Below, piece after piece: positions 54,373 to 64,000 of a stretch of 64,000 bases of DNA. The position numbers and the translations under genes were made by a program. The notes under the pieces are model-generated. The model was not told the origin of the DNA. It was given only the letters and a program-made list of their open reading frames with translations, and ran no database searches. The first letter of the stretch is position 1. Each line of letters opens with the position of its first letter. The stretch covers positions 1,426,001-1,490,000 of the forward strand of contig JACONQ010000017.1 of assembly GCA_014281115.1 (NCBI GenBank). The letters are read 5' to 3'. This DNA comes from Laburnicola sp. R22_1 (lineage: Eukaryota > Ascomycota > Dothideomycetes > Pleosporales > Didymosphaeriaceae).

Positions 54373-55831
54373 CTACCCCTCCTCCTTGGTAGGCTTGTTC
54401 TTCTTCTCTACTATACCAAAGTTGGTGTTGTTTTCCTTTCTGAGCGATACCTGCTTGATCACAGCAGCAGCGATGAGCCCCACCACGCTAAAGGCAATGG
54501 CAACCTGCTAGGACCGCTGGAGCGCGGTGCTCTGTACAGATATAACCTGAGCACGCGTCTGTGTCGAGAGCGAGTGCAGAAAGTCGACTTCAGCGGCCGC
54601 GTCGGCCCTACCCGCCATGAACTCGGCAGCCACGGCTGCGTTGCTGATGGCGCCCGAGCCGGCCAGCTGCGCGGCCTGGTTGCTGTAGATGGTGCCCGCG
54701 ACGCCGACGCCCTACATGACGCCAAAGCTACCCATGAAGCCCCATGTGGCCGTCGCCAGCGCCGGGAGCATGGCGCCCATGCCAAAGCCCGCGCCGAAGG
54801 ACTCGACCACCTGGAAGCCCACCCACGCGCCAGTGCTCGAGTTCTCGTCCAGGAGAGTGAAGATGCCAAAGCCGACGACGATTAAGGGAAAGCAAAAGAC
54901 GAGAATGGGCTTGTACCGGCCGAACTTGCTGAGTAGCAACCCGCCGATGATGGCGCCCGGGAGGAGTGCGAGGATGGTGGGGAGAAGATAGATGCCGGCG
55001 TGGTAGGCATCTACGGCGAGCACGCCTTGGAAGTAAACCGGGAGGAAGTAGAGTGCCCACATGGTGACGATGCCATGGAGAAAGGTGAGGAGGAAGACGA
55101 TGGAGCTCATGGAGTTGCCGAAGAGGTGGAGGGGTATGATGGGATTGGGCGTAAGGCGGGCATTGCCTTCGAGCACGACGAAGACTCCCATCGTGGCCAG
55201 ACCGGCAATGAGCGACACGAGGACCTGATACGATGACCACGGGTATTGCCCTCCTGCCCAGCCAAGCGCAATCAGCACCGGGACAGTGCCGCTGATGAAG
55301 AGCGTGTTCCCCAGCCAGTCGAGGCTCGATAACTTGGTAGCCAAAGTCTGGGATTTATCATACTTGACTTGCAAGAAGGCAATCAGCAGCACAATCGCAA
55401 CACCACCAATGGGCAGAGTCATGTAGAAAGCCCAGCGCCAGGTGCTGTAGCTGACGAGCAGTCGGCCAAAGAGAGGGCCGAGGGCGGCTCCGATCCCGAC
55501 CATACCAAACACAGCGCCCATATAAGTACCTCTCTCGCGGAGCGGTACCAGGTCGCAAATGACAATCTCGCAGAGGACACAGATGCCCGCGCCTCCGATC
55601 CCCTGTATCGCTCGACCACCGATCATCTGGGTGATGTTGGTGGCTCTGCGCATTACCCCTCTCGTCAGCAAAGATTCTGAGCTCCATGGGACGAAGTACT
55701 GAAGTTCCGAAACAGCAACTCACCCGCCACAAACACCGCTCCCAATCATGAAGACGGCCCCGGATATGATCAGGGGCCACCGGCGGCCAAACACGTTTGC
55801 AAGCTGGCCAAACATGGGCATAAGAGAAGTC
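54373..55831 (-). pseudogene. MFS drug/efflux transporter pseudogene (DHA2-like)
   Basis: Minus strand. Exon 55831-55724 encodes the loop motif GQLANVFGRRWPL, then a 78-bp intron, then a long frame from 55645 with MIGGRAIQGIGGAGI, RERGTYMGAVFG, ALGPLFGRLL and about ten membrane segments. Two in-frame stops, TAG at 54712-54714 (in GVM*GVGVAGTIYSNQ) and TAG at 54508-54510 (before QVAIAFSVVGL), fall where the family has Trp; the frame then runs on to a natural stop at 54373. No upstream exon for the first membrane segments was found (before 55831 there is no hydrophobic frame), so it is also cut at the N-terminus. It would have been a proton-driven exporter. It lies next to an AflR-like regulator, as in small metabolite clusters. 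Confidence 0.8.
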
Positions 55832-56619
55832 CTACATAAAGATAGTCTCAGAATCGGCAAGATACGCAAGTAACCAGAACCTGTGGCTCAAGTTGAGGCG
55901 GCCGCGTCGCTGTCGCGAGAGACGGGAAGTGGGGGGAAGCTTACAAGGTCAAGAAGTATGCGTGAGAAACCCATATGAAGTTTTCACCTGGGTATCGACC
56001 GAAGCTTCTTTAGACGCTAGAGTCGAAGCGGCCGCGTCTTGTTGTGTCATCATGCGCGACAAGATCGGTCGTCGTAGTAGCCGCTAGTATTATGGGATAA
56101 TAGACCGGCCGTGGGGCTAATGTGAGGGTCGAAGCAGAATGAGGTGCGAGCGTCGGGCTGTCTTGGAACTTTCTTGCAGAAAGTCGAGGGAGTTTTCGGA
56201 ATATTTACACCTACGATCCTGTCCGAGGAACTGTACATACCTACCTATTTAAGGCCGCATGTCGTCTGGTAATTATGGTGGCACGGTTCGGGTGACTCCA
56301 TGCTCTAGTTGAACGCCGTGGAGGATTTTGTTGGATAAATCTGCGCCCGACCTCGCAGGGTTTTGTTTTCTTCCGCGGCTGGCGTGATTAGGGGTTATAG
56401 TTGTAGAGGGAAAAAAATAGCGTGGTTAACAGTCTTTCGTAGGGAGCTTAAGAGTAGCCGGTACACAATACTGTCTTTCAACTTTCGAATTGGGGCTATA
56501 CATTGCCTAACCTATCCCGCCTGGGCCATGTCAGCAGCGTACGAGTCGAAAACCAAACTCATTGACTTTGCTCTCCTACAGTCCGCCCCTTCCATCATTC
56601 CCGTACAGTGGGTATCCTA
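55832..56619. other. Gene-free stretch
   Basis: No hydrophobic frame that could supply the missing MFS start. Two short similar GGCCGCGTC patches near 55.90 and 56.03 kb. Nothing else. Confidence 0.45.
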
Positions 56620-57136
56620 CTATGTTTCAAACCACTCCAACGCATCATCTTTCCCAAAGATCGCCCTATACACCCTGTCCCCATCGTCCTTCACAACCTC
56701 CTCTGTATGAATACTATGCAGCGTGTATTCCCTCTCGTCGGTGCTACTACCGTCGGTACCTTCCTTGGCCGAGCCAAAGATGCGGACGTGGATATATCCA
56801 TTGTCGATGGCGGGGATCCTGACCTTGGCGAACAGGTGAATGCCATAGGCTGAGACGCCGACGCGGACGGCTTCGATGTCGGAAGCGGAGAAGGACGCCA
56901 GGTCGTCGTCGGACAAATCTTTAACAGCGCGGAAGTATTCAGGCTCGTGTTCTAGAACTGTGTTAGCTGGGTCTTTGGCACCGGTACGGAGTGGTAGGTA
57001 GGCGCTTACTGTCGTGGTCACGGCGGAGCTTGACGAGGTCCTCCTTTAGAGAGCCAAGAATGGAATTGAAGGCATCTATTGAAGCCTGCTGTGGCGCATG
57101 AGCTTCGTTGAGCTGGACATCTTGCTCCGTAGCCAT
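56620..57136 (-). CDS. Small conserved fungal protein, unknown function
   Basis: Minus strand, exons 57136-57010 and 56957-56620 with a 52-bp intron (GTAAGC, branch GCTAAC), 154 residues. The N-terminal 45 residues are helical and charged (SILGSLKEDLVKLRRDHD). The C-terminal 70 residues alternate beta strands (YGIHLFAKVRIPA, GYIHVRIFGSA, YTLHSIHTEE, YRAIFGKDDALEWFET). This layout resembles a small single-domain beta protein, but I cannot name a family. No signal peptide or membrane segment. Confidence 0.65.
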
Positions 57137-58862
57137 GGTGTGAGTGGAGATATGGGAGTTGGTTGGACTGGTTTAAGATTTGATTTATGGAGGCTGTTTA
57201 CCGGAAGTTATGGCGTAGTATGGCCTTATAAGGCCCTCGCTACCCCTCCCACGGTGGTGCCATCGCGCGCGCGTTCCAAGGATGTGAGGCATTGGGCGTC
57301 CCGGCTGTTGCCGAAACTTGGAAACCCCCGCCATCGCTTAGCTGGAGCTAGCCTAATAAAGCTAGCCGGTATCCTCATGTAACTCTACTGACAACTTCAC
57401 ATTTCGGGACTCTTAATTCAGCACTGTAGATGTTTATGCCGTTCCCAATTCAGGTAAAATCATTCCAACCATAACCTGCTTGAGAATACTACATCGACAG
57501 TTTAGAGACCTGTTGTGGACTCGGTGACTGCAGAAGACACCATACAGTCTCCAAACTTTTGACTTGAGGCTGGAGAAGGCTGTGGCAGACGATGGCCGAT
57601 ATATTGCTGAGTCAAACCTTCCCAGTTACGCTAAAAATGCAGCATTGGTGATTGGATAGCGGATCTGGCATGTTGAAATATCTCGGCCCGTGAAAGGCTA
57701 TTTATGCAGTATCCTCATTCATTCATTCATTCATATGCGTTTATAGTCGACCTAACCTTTTACAGATTATGAGACTTAACAGCAAGCACAACCAAGGTTC
57801 AACAGCCAAAGTACGTAAAAAAAGGGCGCCAACAATATAGTATACAAACTATATTTATAGTTTAGTTAATATAGCTAGAAGCAACTCCTTATATAAAGGA
57901 AAGGCAGCTCTGTTGACTTTGGGAGCATCTTAACATCGGAGACGAATTCTTTCATGGCGGTGTTGCAGGCTCGCTGAGCCACAACGCGGACTTCGAAAAG
58001 CGCCTGAAGTCTAGCGAGCGATACCTAGGTACCGGAAGAGCAAAAGACCAGACACAATTAGGCTGGACAATCGATCGCAGGGTTGAGAAACGGTTAGCAA
58101 GGACGAGAATGACGGGACGTTGAGATAGGTCAGGGAGACGTGTATCGAGAGCGAAGTCCCTAGCGCGTCAAATTGAGTTCCAAGGCTCCAAGGTTCCAAG
58201 GTTTAGCTGGCATCACGTGCACTAATTTCCACAGAGGCATGTAACTGCCCACTCAAGGTGTCGAATTTTGACTTTCGTAGTAACCTTTCAGTTCAGCAAT
58301 TTTTATTATTGTTAAACCATGCATAAATTGATCACACACGACGTAGTTCAATGCTGCGATGAATGGATCCATGTATCCATGAGTGACCCGTGGACTGCGG
58401 TCGCTCCCGTGACCGCACACTTGCACAACCTGGGCAAATCGGGAATCAGTATGACTATGTTCAGCGGTTCATTGTCTGTCACGACCTACAAATGGTGACG
58501 TCTGTTTAGTAAGACTCATAGGAATTTACCAAAGGACCTGGCATCCGTAGCAGTATGACTCACAAAGCCACGACCCGTACCACGGTACAACAAATGGCGC
58601 ACTGTGCTCAGGAGTCAAGAGTAAGAGTCACCGCCCTTTTATTCGGAGATATATTCCTCCAAACCAAGGGCGCTGTGTTGTTCACATCAGTGCTCGAACT
58701 TGCATGTGATCCTTTCCTCTTGCATACAAAAACTTGAGTTCCTTCCTCTCTTCAACACTTAAACAACTCAAAAGTCACCGCCTACAAAATCGAACTGCGA
58801 ACCGCCCGTCAGCATATAACACCACCTAATTCGACTACAAGCCACCGAGCGATACGTACTCA
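57137..58862. other. Gene-free stretch with two dispersed-repeat fragments
   Basis: 1.7 kb without a gene. 57506-57566 matches the CCCH intron repeat, and 57718-57770 matches part of the HET gene 5' region. It includes (ATTC)n at 57717-57734. Confidence 0.5.
57506..57566 (+). repeat. Second copy of the CCCH-intron repeat
   Basis: Shares AGACC, TTGTGGACT and the 19-mer GTCTCCAAACTTTTGACTT with 6853-6912, at identical spacing (41 bp from AGACC to the 19-mer). Confidence 0.5.
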
Positions 58863-59228
58863 ATGTCCGCCGACGCCACCGCAGCTACCCACACCCACAA
58901 CGCCGAGATCGCCGTTTCGTACGCCGCGGTCATCCTTGCCGACGAAGGTCTCGAGATCACTCCGGAAAAGCTACAAGTCCTACTCAAAGCCGCCAATATC
59001 GAGGACGTCGAACCTATCTGGACCACGCTCTTCGCCAAAGCTCTGCAAGGCAAGGAAGTCAAAGACCTCCTTACCGTCGTCTCGACTTCCGGTCCGGAGG
59101 TCGCACGCCAGCAACCATCAACGGATGAGAAGACCAAGGACGAGCCCGAGGAGGGCATCAAGGTTATGGACGGCGGAGACGGTGACGACAGCGATATGGA
59201 CGGCGGAATGTTGGACCTCTTCGGTTAG
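58863..59228 (+). CDS. 60S acidic ribosomal protein P1-like
   Basis: Single exon, 121 residues. Residues 12-70 match the P1 N-terminal dimerisation domain: [19 protein letters not shown], then [19 protein letters not shown] and [18 protein letters not shown]1/P2 form the stalk of the large ribosomal subunit that recruits translation GTPases. The C-terminus is odd: the usual Ala/Gly hinge is replaced by a polar [12 protein letters not shown] stretch, and the end reads [12 protein letters not shown] instead of the near-universal MGFGLFD. It may be a diverged paralog or a variant stalk protein; an alternative 3' exon was not found. Start: the ATG after CGTACTCA, directly before the conserved domain. 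Confidence 0.8.
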   Translation: MSADATAATHTHNAEIAVSYAAVILADEGLEITPEKLQVLLKAANIEDVEPIWTTLFAKALQGKEVKDLLTVVSTSGPEVARQQPSTDEKTKDEPEEGIKVMDGGDGDDSDMDGGMLDLFG

Positions 59229-60287
59229 AGAAGGAGTAGGAGAGAGAACACCAAGGGCAATGATGAGTTTGCCGTTGGAGTTGGGAGTTTTGAGATCTTA
59301 CGCTATCTTCGCAATGCAAGGAGATCTTTCTTCCACATTTCGTTCGCGCTGTGATGCTTCTCTTTCAGTCTTTATTGGCCCTAACGTACGCTTTGATTAT
59401 TGGCACAATAAGCTCTTCTCGCTGTATAGAAACAAAGATATATGGTGAAACGGAAGCTCGTCTATTCTGGCCGTTCGCATACCAGATGTGATTATAGACC
59501 AGGGATGTACTCGGCCGTATGTCGGATATTTCATCGATTGATAGTCGAGTAGGATTGCTATATCCTAGGGCACCGTCCATTACCCACAATTCTTCGCTAT
59601 AGTGTAGCAAAGAGACCTTGGGTAGATTAACACGAAAGCCGCAGCAGACATGTAGGCGCCTACTGCGCGAGAACGGGCTGGCAGGACTGGTACACGCGTC
59701 ACGAGCTTTATGCTACACCTTGTCTCGCCGATTCTACCATTAACCAACTCCACACTAAATCCCTCAAAGCACGATATACAAACCTTCCACATACCTCCCA
59801 CACTCCATGGCCCATTCTCCTTATTCTACCAGCTTACCCATTCCAGCCCCATATCCACCCTCACAACACACAACAACCAAATCGCTGTTGTGGGGAGCCG
59901 ACGGGATCGCGGGGTGCCGGACGGATAAGCGCTAAACTTTTCGCTTTCACATGTATTTACATAGTATCTTACAGAGCTAGTACATAGAAAAAAAAGTTAT
60001 AGTAGGATTTTCTTTTGCTATAGTATAGTTGCTGGATGCAGCTTTGTTCACAAAAAGAAACCCCAAATCATCCACCTCAACGCGTCACAAAACCTTAAAG
60101 CAAAAACACCATACGAAAGCAAAACATCCATACATTCATCCATTTATTCTTGAAAAATAAAAAGCAAAAGAGGTATCATAACACAAGCCAGCGCCAGCTA
60201 AATCGACACATGAACACCCGATTCCCAACGGCACAACAACTGAAATCAACAAAAGCCTATCCTTCTCCACCCCAATAAGACACTCTT
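59229..60287. other. Gene-free stretch between convergent genes
   Basis: Nothing recognised; A-rich before 60.2 kb. Confidence 0.45.
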
Positions 60288-63200
60288 CTATTCCGGCCAC
60301 ACAACACTAAGCCTCCCACTCTTATCCACCCTCTTCCCCCGCCTCTCATCCCTCCTCTGCCTCTCCCCCATAATAACCGTTGCCAACCTCCTCACCACCT
60401 CCTCCTTCTCAATAACCGTCCCCGCAACACCAGGCGCACAATCCCCCATGCGTATCTCCTTACCAGCTTTCCGTTCATATTCAGAAATATTCTGGAGCGT
60501 GAGGAGCTTCGTGTACACCGCGCAGAGCACGACGAGCGACTCGTTGATGATGACGTTGTAGCCCCATGCGCGGTAGTGGGCGCCGACGAAGCGGCGCGAG
60601 GTACTGCTGAGGAAGTCGTTGAGGAGGGTGGTGTTGAGTTCGGCGGTGGGGGAGGAGGTGGGGGAGAAGATGGCGGGTTGCTTGTGGTAGAGTTGGTATA
60701 GCCTGTCGAGCGTCTTGTAGTGTGTTAATGTCCACGGCTCGATCTTGGGGAGGTGGTCGAAATCTTCGAGCATGGGGTGTGCAAGTTGTGGCGGAGTGTT
60801 GCCCAATTTGCTCCAAAGGTTCGAAGACAAACGACTGAATATGCCTGCTGAAGGTTGCGCAGGCTCTTGCTTCTCTGTGTGTGGCGCAACGGCGATGCTC
60901 GCTTTAGTGGCCGCAGAACTTGTTACCGATTTCGATGTTTGGGTCTGGGTTGGCAAGGCAGACGAAGCAGCTTCGGCTGGACGGTCTTTCTCGAACAGCG
61001 GTGTGTGTGTGCGTTTTGATTGAATCAAGCTCTCCTCAAATGTTCGCTTGACCACCGGGGGGCTCAATGCCGGTATCGTTGTATCCCTGTTCCACGTTCT
61101 GCTCGGTTCAGTGACCTCGGTGACATCTTGCAGGGAACGTTCTTGAGGCTCATAAGCATCGAGGTAGTCGTCCGCTTCATCACGAATGCGGCGTAGACTA
61201 GAGTCTGTTCCAGCGATCTCATGTAATAACTGTCGTTGGTCTGATGCCATGGAGCGTGCTGTATCGCCTTCGACCAACGTGTGGAAAGGAGAGCTGGGAG
61301 GCATTGGTAATGTTGATTCTTCGAAATCCTGCTGGGCGGACTCTGAAGAAATATCGGAATTGCGAAGCTCTCGCCTCAGAGGACTGCTCTTCATAGGAGA
61401 AGAACATAGCGCAGCAAACTGTGGCGGTGTATTCAGGAACGGGTTTGGTTGGTCTAGCAAAGGTGTCCTGGAAACTGGCGCAGGCGGAGACGATTCTGGA
61501 AGCAAACTCTCACCCAGGAGCAAGGACAAGTCTAGCTTCTCGGCTCGCTTTCTCCTCAATTCGGTGGATCGCTTCTTGCTGAAAACGCGAGGCATGTTCG
61601 ATTGGAAGAACATTCCGGTATCGTCGCTCCCATCGCTTCCTTCATCATATTCATCTTCTTGCTCCTGCGATGTTGCGGGCTGCACAAGTTGGCCTTTGCC
61701 ATTGTTGCTTTTTGGTGCAGGGACTTCATCCGACTCAGTGGATGGAGGTGTTCCGACTTGAGAATCCTGAGCTTCATCGCTGTACTGAAAGTTGCCTGAG
61801 CTCTTCCGTCGCCATGTTCCAGGCAATTTCCAATGCGCTAGCTTGATCGGGCCTTCCTGAGAGAACAAGTCCTGGGACTGCAAAGACTTGTCCCCGCGAA
61901 CATTGCCAGTTTCTAGCGACTCGGAGGAACGACTAGCTTCTTCCTCCCATATGTCAGGAGACTCTCTGCCAATGACAGCTTCACGAGGTGCGTGTAATCC
62001 CGTAGAGCGTGGGGCTTCTTGAGTAGAAGGTTGAACAGGAGGTGTGTCGACTCTCCAACTCATCTCGTCTTCTTGTCTCTCTGGGCTGCTGGCAGGGCTC
62101 AGTAGATGCGACCTTTGATCACTGTCGTGCAAGGTCGGGTATTCCACCTCAATAGGTGGAACGACTGAAGCGGTGTAATCGCCTTGGTCTTCGGGGGTGA
62201 GTAGACGTGACTGTTGCTGAGTAGTCTCGGGGGCGAATACATCGTCGGCAACGCAACTACGGTTCTTGGGCTTGGTGGGACTGGAGAGTGAAAGCGAGGA
62301 AGACTGCTCTGATTCACTCTGCTTTGCTAGCTGTTCGCCCAGGCGAAGGCCGGCTTGAAGCTCACGCCTGGTGCGTTCACTGAAGCCACGGAAAAGGTCA
62401 TCAAGCTGGTCTCGTCGCTCGTCCACGGTCTTGGAAAGTCCAGCTTCCGGAGTGACACGGCTTGGGTCCAGCACACCTTGAAGGGCAAACCCTGCTTTCA
62501 CCACTCGACCGATCTTAGGTGTCGCAGCTTCAGTAGGAGAGACCCGCGCAGGTTCAATAGCCGGCGGATTGGAAGGCTCGCCCGACTCCATGGAAGGTGT
62601 TTTGTATCTAGGTGGTGCAATTGGAGGGGAGGGATTTGCCTGCGCTAAAGGCTGTGTCGCACGCAAAGGCTCGGGACATGGTCCAGCTGCAGTTTTCGGA
62701 CTACGTCTTCCGTGTAGATCCGTGGATGGTATTCTGAGGTAGGCATGATTGCGGATTGACGTATGATCGGAAGCCGCTGGAGTCGTCTCTGTCGGTCCGT
62801 TCACGGGACTTGTCATGCTGGGCAGCGAGTCGACAGATATCATACTAAAGTTTTCGCTGTCGATGATGGTCGTATCGTCGGGCATTCTTGTGGCACCCTC
62901 GTCAAAAGCAAAGTTGATCTCGTTATGCTCGTCTTCGTATCCTCCATCATCTTCAAGATCTTCAGCCGGTTGTTGGGGTGGTTGTTCCTGAATCACTTGG
63001 TCTTCTTCGTCGGTGCCCGATGGCGTCTGAGTGTTGCCCTCTTCTACAGACTCTTCGTCTGATGATAGCTCCACCAACTCTTTGCCTTTTGCTGCAGGAG
63101 TGCTTTTGCGCGCCTTTAGTCTTCGCGTCAGATCTGTCTGACGTGGCGTGGACTTCAAGGGTGTGTCAATGTCCACTAGCTTTTGTCGTTTTCTGTCCGC

Positions 63201-63944
63201 TAGAAACACGTCTCGACGTGGGCTTTCCTCAGAAGTTGCTCGCGGTTCTTGCGGTGTGGCCGAGGGCCCTTCAATGCCAGGCAACGCAACTTGCGGCACG
63301 GCTGGTGGTGCTTCATCTGCGATATCGGTCGCTGACGCTGTGTCCACTCGAGTTCCTGGCACGGCGTTTTCCGTCGGCGGCTGAACGTTCTTCCTGGGTC
63401 GCCCTCTCCGCTTCTTTGGTGTCGCGTCAGTCTCTACATCTGCTGCACTCGCATCTGCCCCCACGCTGGAACGACGCGCTTTTGAGCTTGCTCTCTTCCT
63501 GACGGGCGTGCCATTCCGCCTGGCAGCTGCCTCGGACTTCCTCGGCCTCCCGCGGCGCTTAGCGGGAGACGAGGCATCGGGGTCCTTTAGAGGGATTGTC
63601 GTCGTCTTCGTGCGCGTAACGTGCTTGACAGTCGGTGATGACACGTTCTCGTCGTCGCTGCCCGGCTCTGCCTCCACCGTGACCTTGATGCGCCACGGAC
63701 TCGCGCCGCCGGTGCGCGGTGTGCTCAGCACCATCTGCTTCGAGGGCGACGAAAATTCCATTTCCGATATGCCAGGCCTGCAGTTCTGCTTGCTGGGCGA
63801 GCTCGACACCAGAGGCTGTTTTGTTGCACGCGTCAAGGTGCGCCGTGCTCTGCGTTCGTTGATGGAGGCGGCGAGCGGGTCTGGCGAGGACTCGGGATGA
63901 TTAAAATCATTGTCGTCGTTCGCCATGGTGCAGCTTGACGCCAT
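60288..63944 (-). CDS. AT-hook DNA-binding protein, fungal
   Basis: Minus strand, one exon, 1,218 residues from ATG 63944 (or 1,212 from ATG 63926, MANDDNDF). Two AT-hooks, KRRGRPRKS (about residues 129-137) and KKRRGRPRKN (about 177-186), bind the minor groove of AT-rich DNA. Residues 190-1050 are mostly disordered with many SP/TP sites and acidic runs, as expected of a cell-cycle-phosphorylated nuclear protein. The C-terminal 160 residues are folded and hydrophobic (MLEDFDHLPKIEPWTLTHYK, RFVGAHYRAWGYNVIINESL) and look conserved. Such proteins occur across Pezizomycotina without a firm function. The gene is complete except perhaps for upstream leader beyond the window. Confidence 0.8.
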   Translation of the reverse strand: MASSCTMANDDNDFNHPESSPDPLAASINERRARRTLTRATKQPLVSSSPSKQNCRPGISEMEFSSPSKQMVLSTPRTGGASPWRIKVTVEAEPGSDDENVSSPTVKHVTRTKTTTIPLKDPDASSPAKRRGRPRKSEAAARRNGTPVRKRASSKARRSSVGADASAADVETDATPKKRRGRPRKNVQPPTENAVPGTRVDTASATDIADEAPPAVPQVALPGIEGPSATPQEPRATSEESPRRDVFLADRKRQKLVDIDTPLKSTPRQTDLTRRLKARKSTPAAKGKELVELSSDEESVEEGNTQTPSGTDEEDQVIQEQPPQQPAEDLEDDGGYEDEHNEINFAFDEGATRMPDDTTIIDSENFSMISVDSLPSMTSPVNGPTETTPAASDHTSIRNHAYLRIPSTDLHGRRSPKTAAGPCPEPLRATQPLAQANPSPPIAPPRYKTPSMESGEPSNPPAIEPARVSPTEAATPKIGRVVKAGFALQGVLDPSRVTPEAGLSKTVDERRDQLDDLFRGFSERTRRELQAGLRLGEQLAKQSESEQSSSLSLSSPTKPKNRSCVADDVFAPETTQQQSRLLTPEDQGDYTASVVPPIEVEYPTLHDSDQRSHLLSPASSPERQEDEMSWRVDTPPVQPSTQEAPRSTGLHAPREAVIGRESPDIWEEEASRSSESLETGNVRGDKSLQSQDLFSQEGPIKLAHWKLPGTWRRKSSGNFQYSDEAQDSQVGTPPSTESDEVPAPKSNNGKGQLVQPATSQEQEDEYDEGSDGSDDTGMFFQSNMPRVFSKKRSTELRRKRAEKLDLSLLLGESLLPESSPPAPVSRTPLLDQPNPFLNTPPQFAALCSSPMKSSPLRRELRNSDISSESAQQDFEESTLPMPPSSPFHTLVEGDTARSMASDQRQLLHEIAGTDSSLRRIRDEADDYLDAYEPQERSLQDVTEVTEPSRTWNRDTTIPALSPPVVKRTFEESLIQSKRTHTPLFEKDRPAEAASSALPTQTQTSKSVTSSAATKASIAVAPHTEKQEPAQPSAGIFSRLSSNLWSKLGNTPPQLAHPMLEDFDHLPKIEPWTLTHYKTLDRLYQLYHKQPAIFSPTSSPTAELNTTLLNDFLSSTSRRFVGAHYRAWGYNVIINESLVVLCAVYTKLLTLQNISEYERKAGKEIRMGDCAPGVAGTVIEKEEVVRRLATVIMGERQRRDERRGKRVDKSGRLSVVWPE

Positions 63945-64000
63945 ATTGGGGCCTCCGCGGAATGCGATGTGTGTGGGAAGAATGCGCGGTCCTAGCAACT

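Noticed and set aside
55000..55680. Plus-strand frames opposite the MFS gene
   Set aside because: Antisense of membrane-segment codons.

Overview
The window is nuclear DNA of a filamentous ascomycete. Introns are short (44-154 bp) with clear GT/AG ends and CTAAC/CTGAC-type branch sites. The gene families are typical of Pezizomycotina: HET domain, Zn2Cys6 and bZIP-DUF3425 regulators, DUF1996, AT-hook and CCCH proteins. A sharply bounded A+T-rich block carries the marks of repeat-induced point mutation (RIP). A Dothideomycete of the Pleosporales kind is my best guess; it is an inference and no species can be named.

Layout. 0-7.7 kb, gene-rich: a GMPPA-type mannose-1-phosphate guanylyltransferase, a 2-oxoglutarate/Fe(II) dioxygenase, an unknown protein and a tandem CCCH zinc-finger protein. 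7.78-30.38 kb: a 22.6-kb island with no intact gene. 30.8-40.8 kb: CCR4-NOT subunit NOT4 diverging from the complex I 30-kDa subunit, a DUF1349-like protein and a secreted DUF1996-like protein. 42.2-47.2 kb: a decayed HET-domain gene, an arginine/glycine-rich protein and empty sequence. 47.2-57.1 kb: a SNF2-family ATPase, a bZIP-DUF3425 regulator, a damaged AflR-like regulator beside an MFS pseudogene, and a small conserved protein. 58.9-64 kb: a ribosomal P1-like protein and a large AT-hook protein.

The island is the most unusual part. Its two edges are inverted copies of each other (32/35 bp, starting GGCGTGTTCGGTTCCGTC), flanked by a 5-bp direct repeat CTGAG, so the whole 22.6 kb looks like one inserted element. 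About 0.4 kb inside each edge lie long inverted arms of roughly 0.7 kb. Inside are layered insertions: a RIP-mutated Fot1/pogo-type transposon with 48-bp inverted repeats and a TA duplication, a Ty1/copia relic, LTR-like repeats, telomere-like GGTTAG clusters, and three families of short elements (called R1, R2 and R3 here). R1-R3 copies share a fixed 3' end, are cut to different lengths at the 5' end, and are flanked by 11-16 bp target-site duplications. These are marks of LINE-type retroposition. Three uninterrupted copies of the surrounding repeats act as empty sites and confirm individual insertions. One R1 copy lies outside the island, near 5.2 kb, is little mutated, and shows the C-to-T/G-to-A direction of change in the island copies.

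Several genes right of the island are broken. Three have a reading frame off by one at a mononucleotide run (A10, T8, C12), which could be real slippage or assembly error. Three nonsense codons are explicable as CpA-to-TpA changes. The AflR-like regulator and the MFS transporter look like the remains of a small regulator/efflux locus. All calls come from reading the sequence; no database search was possible.
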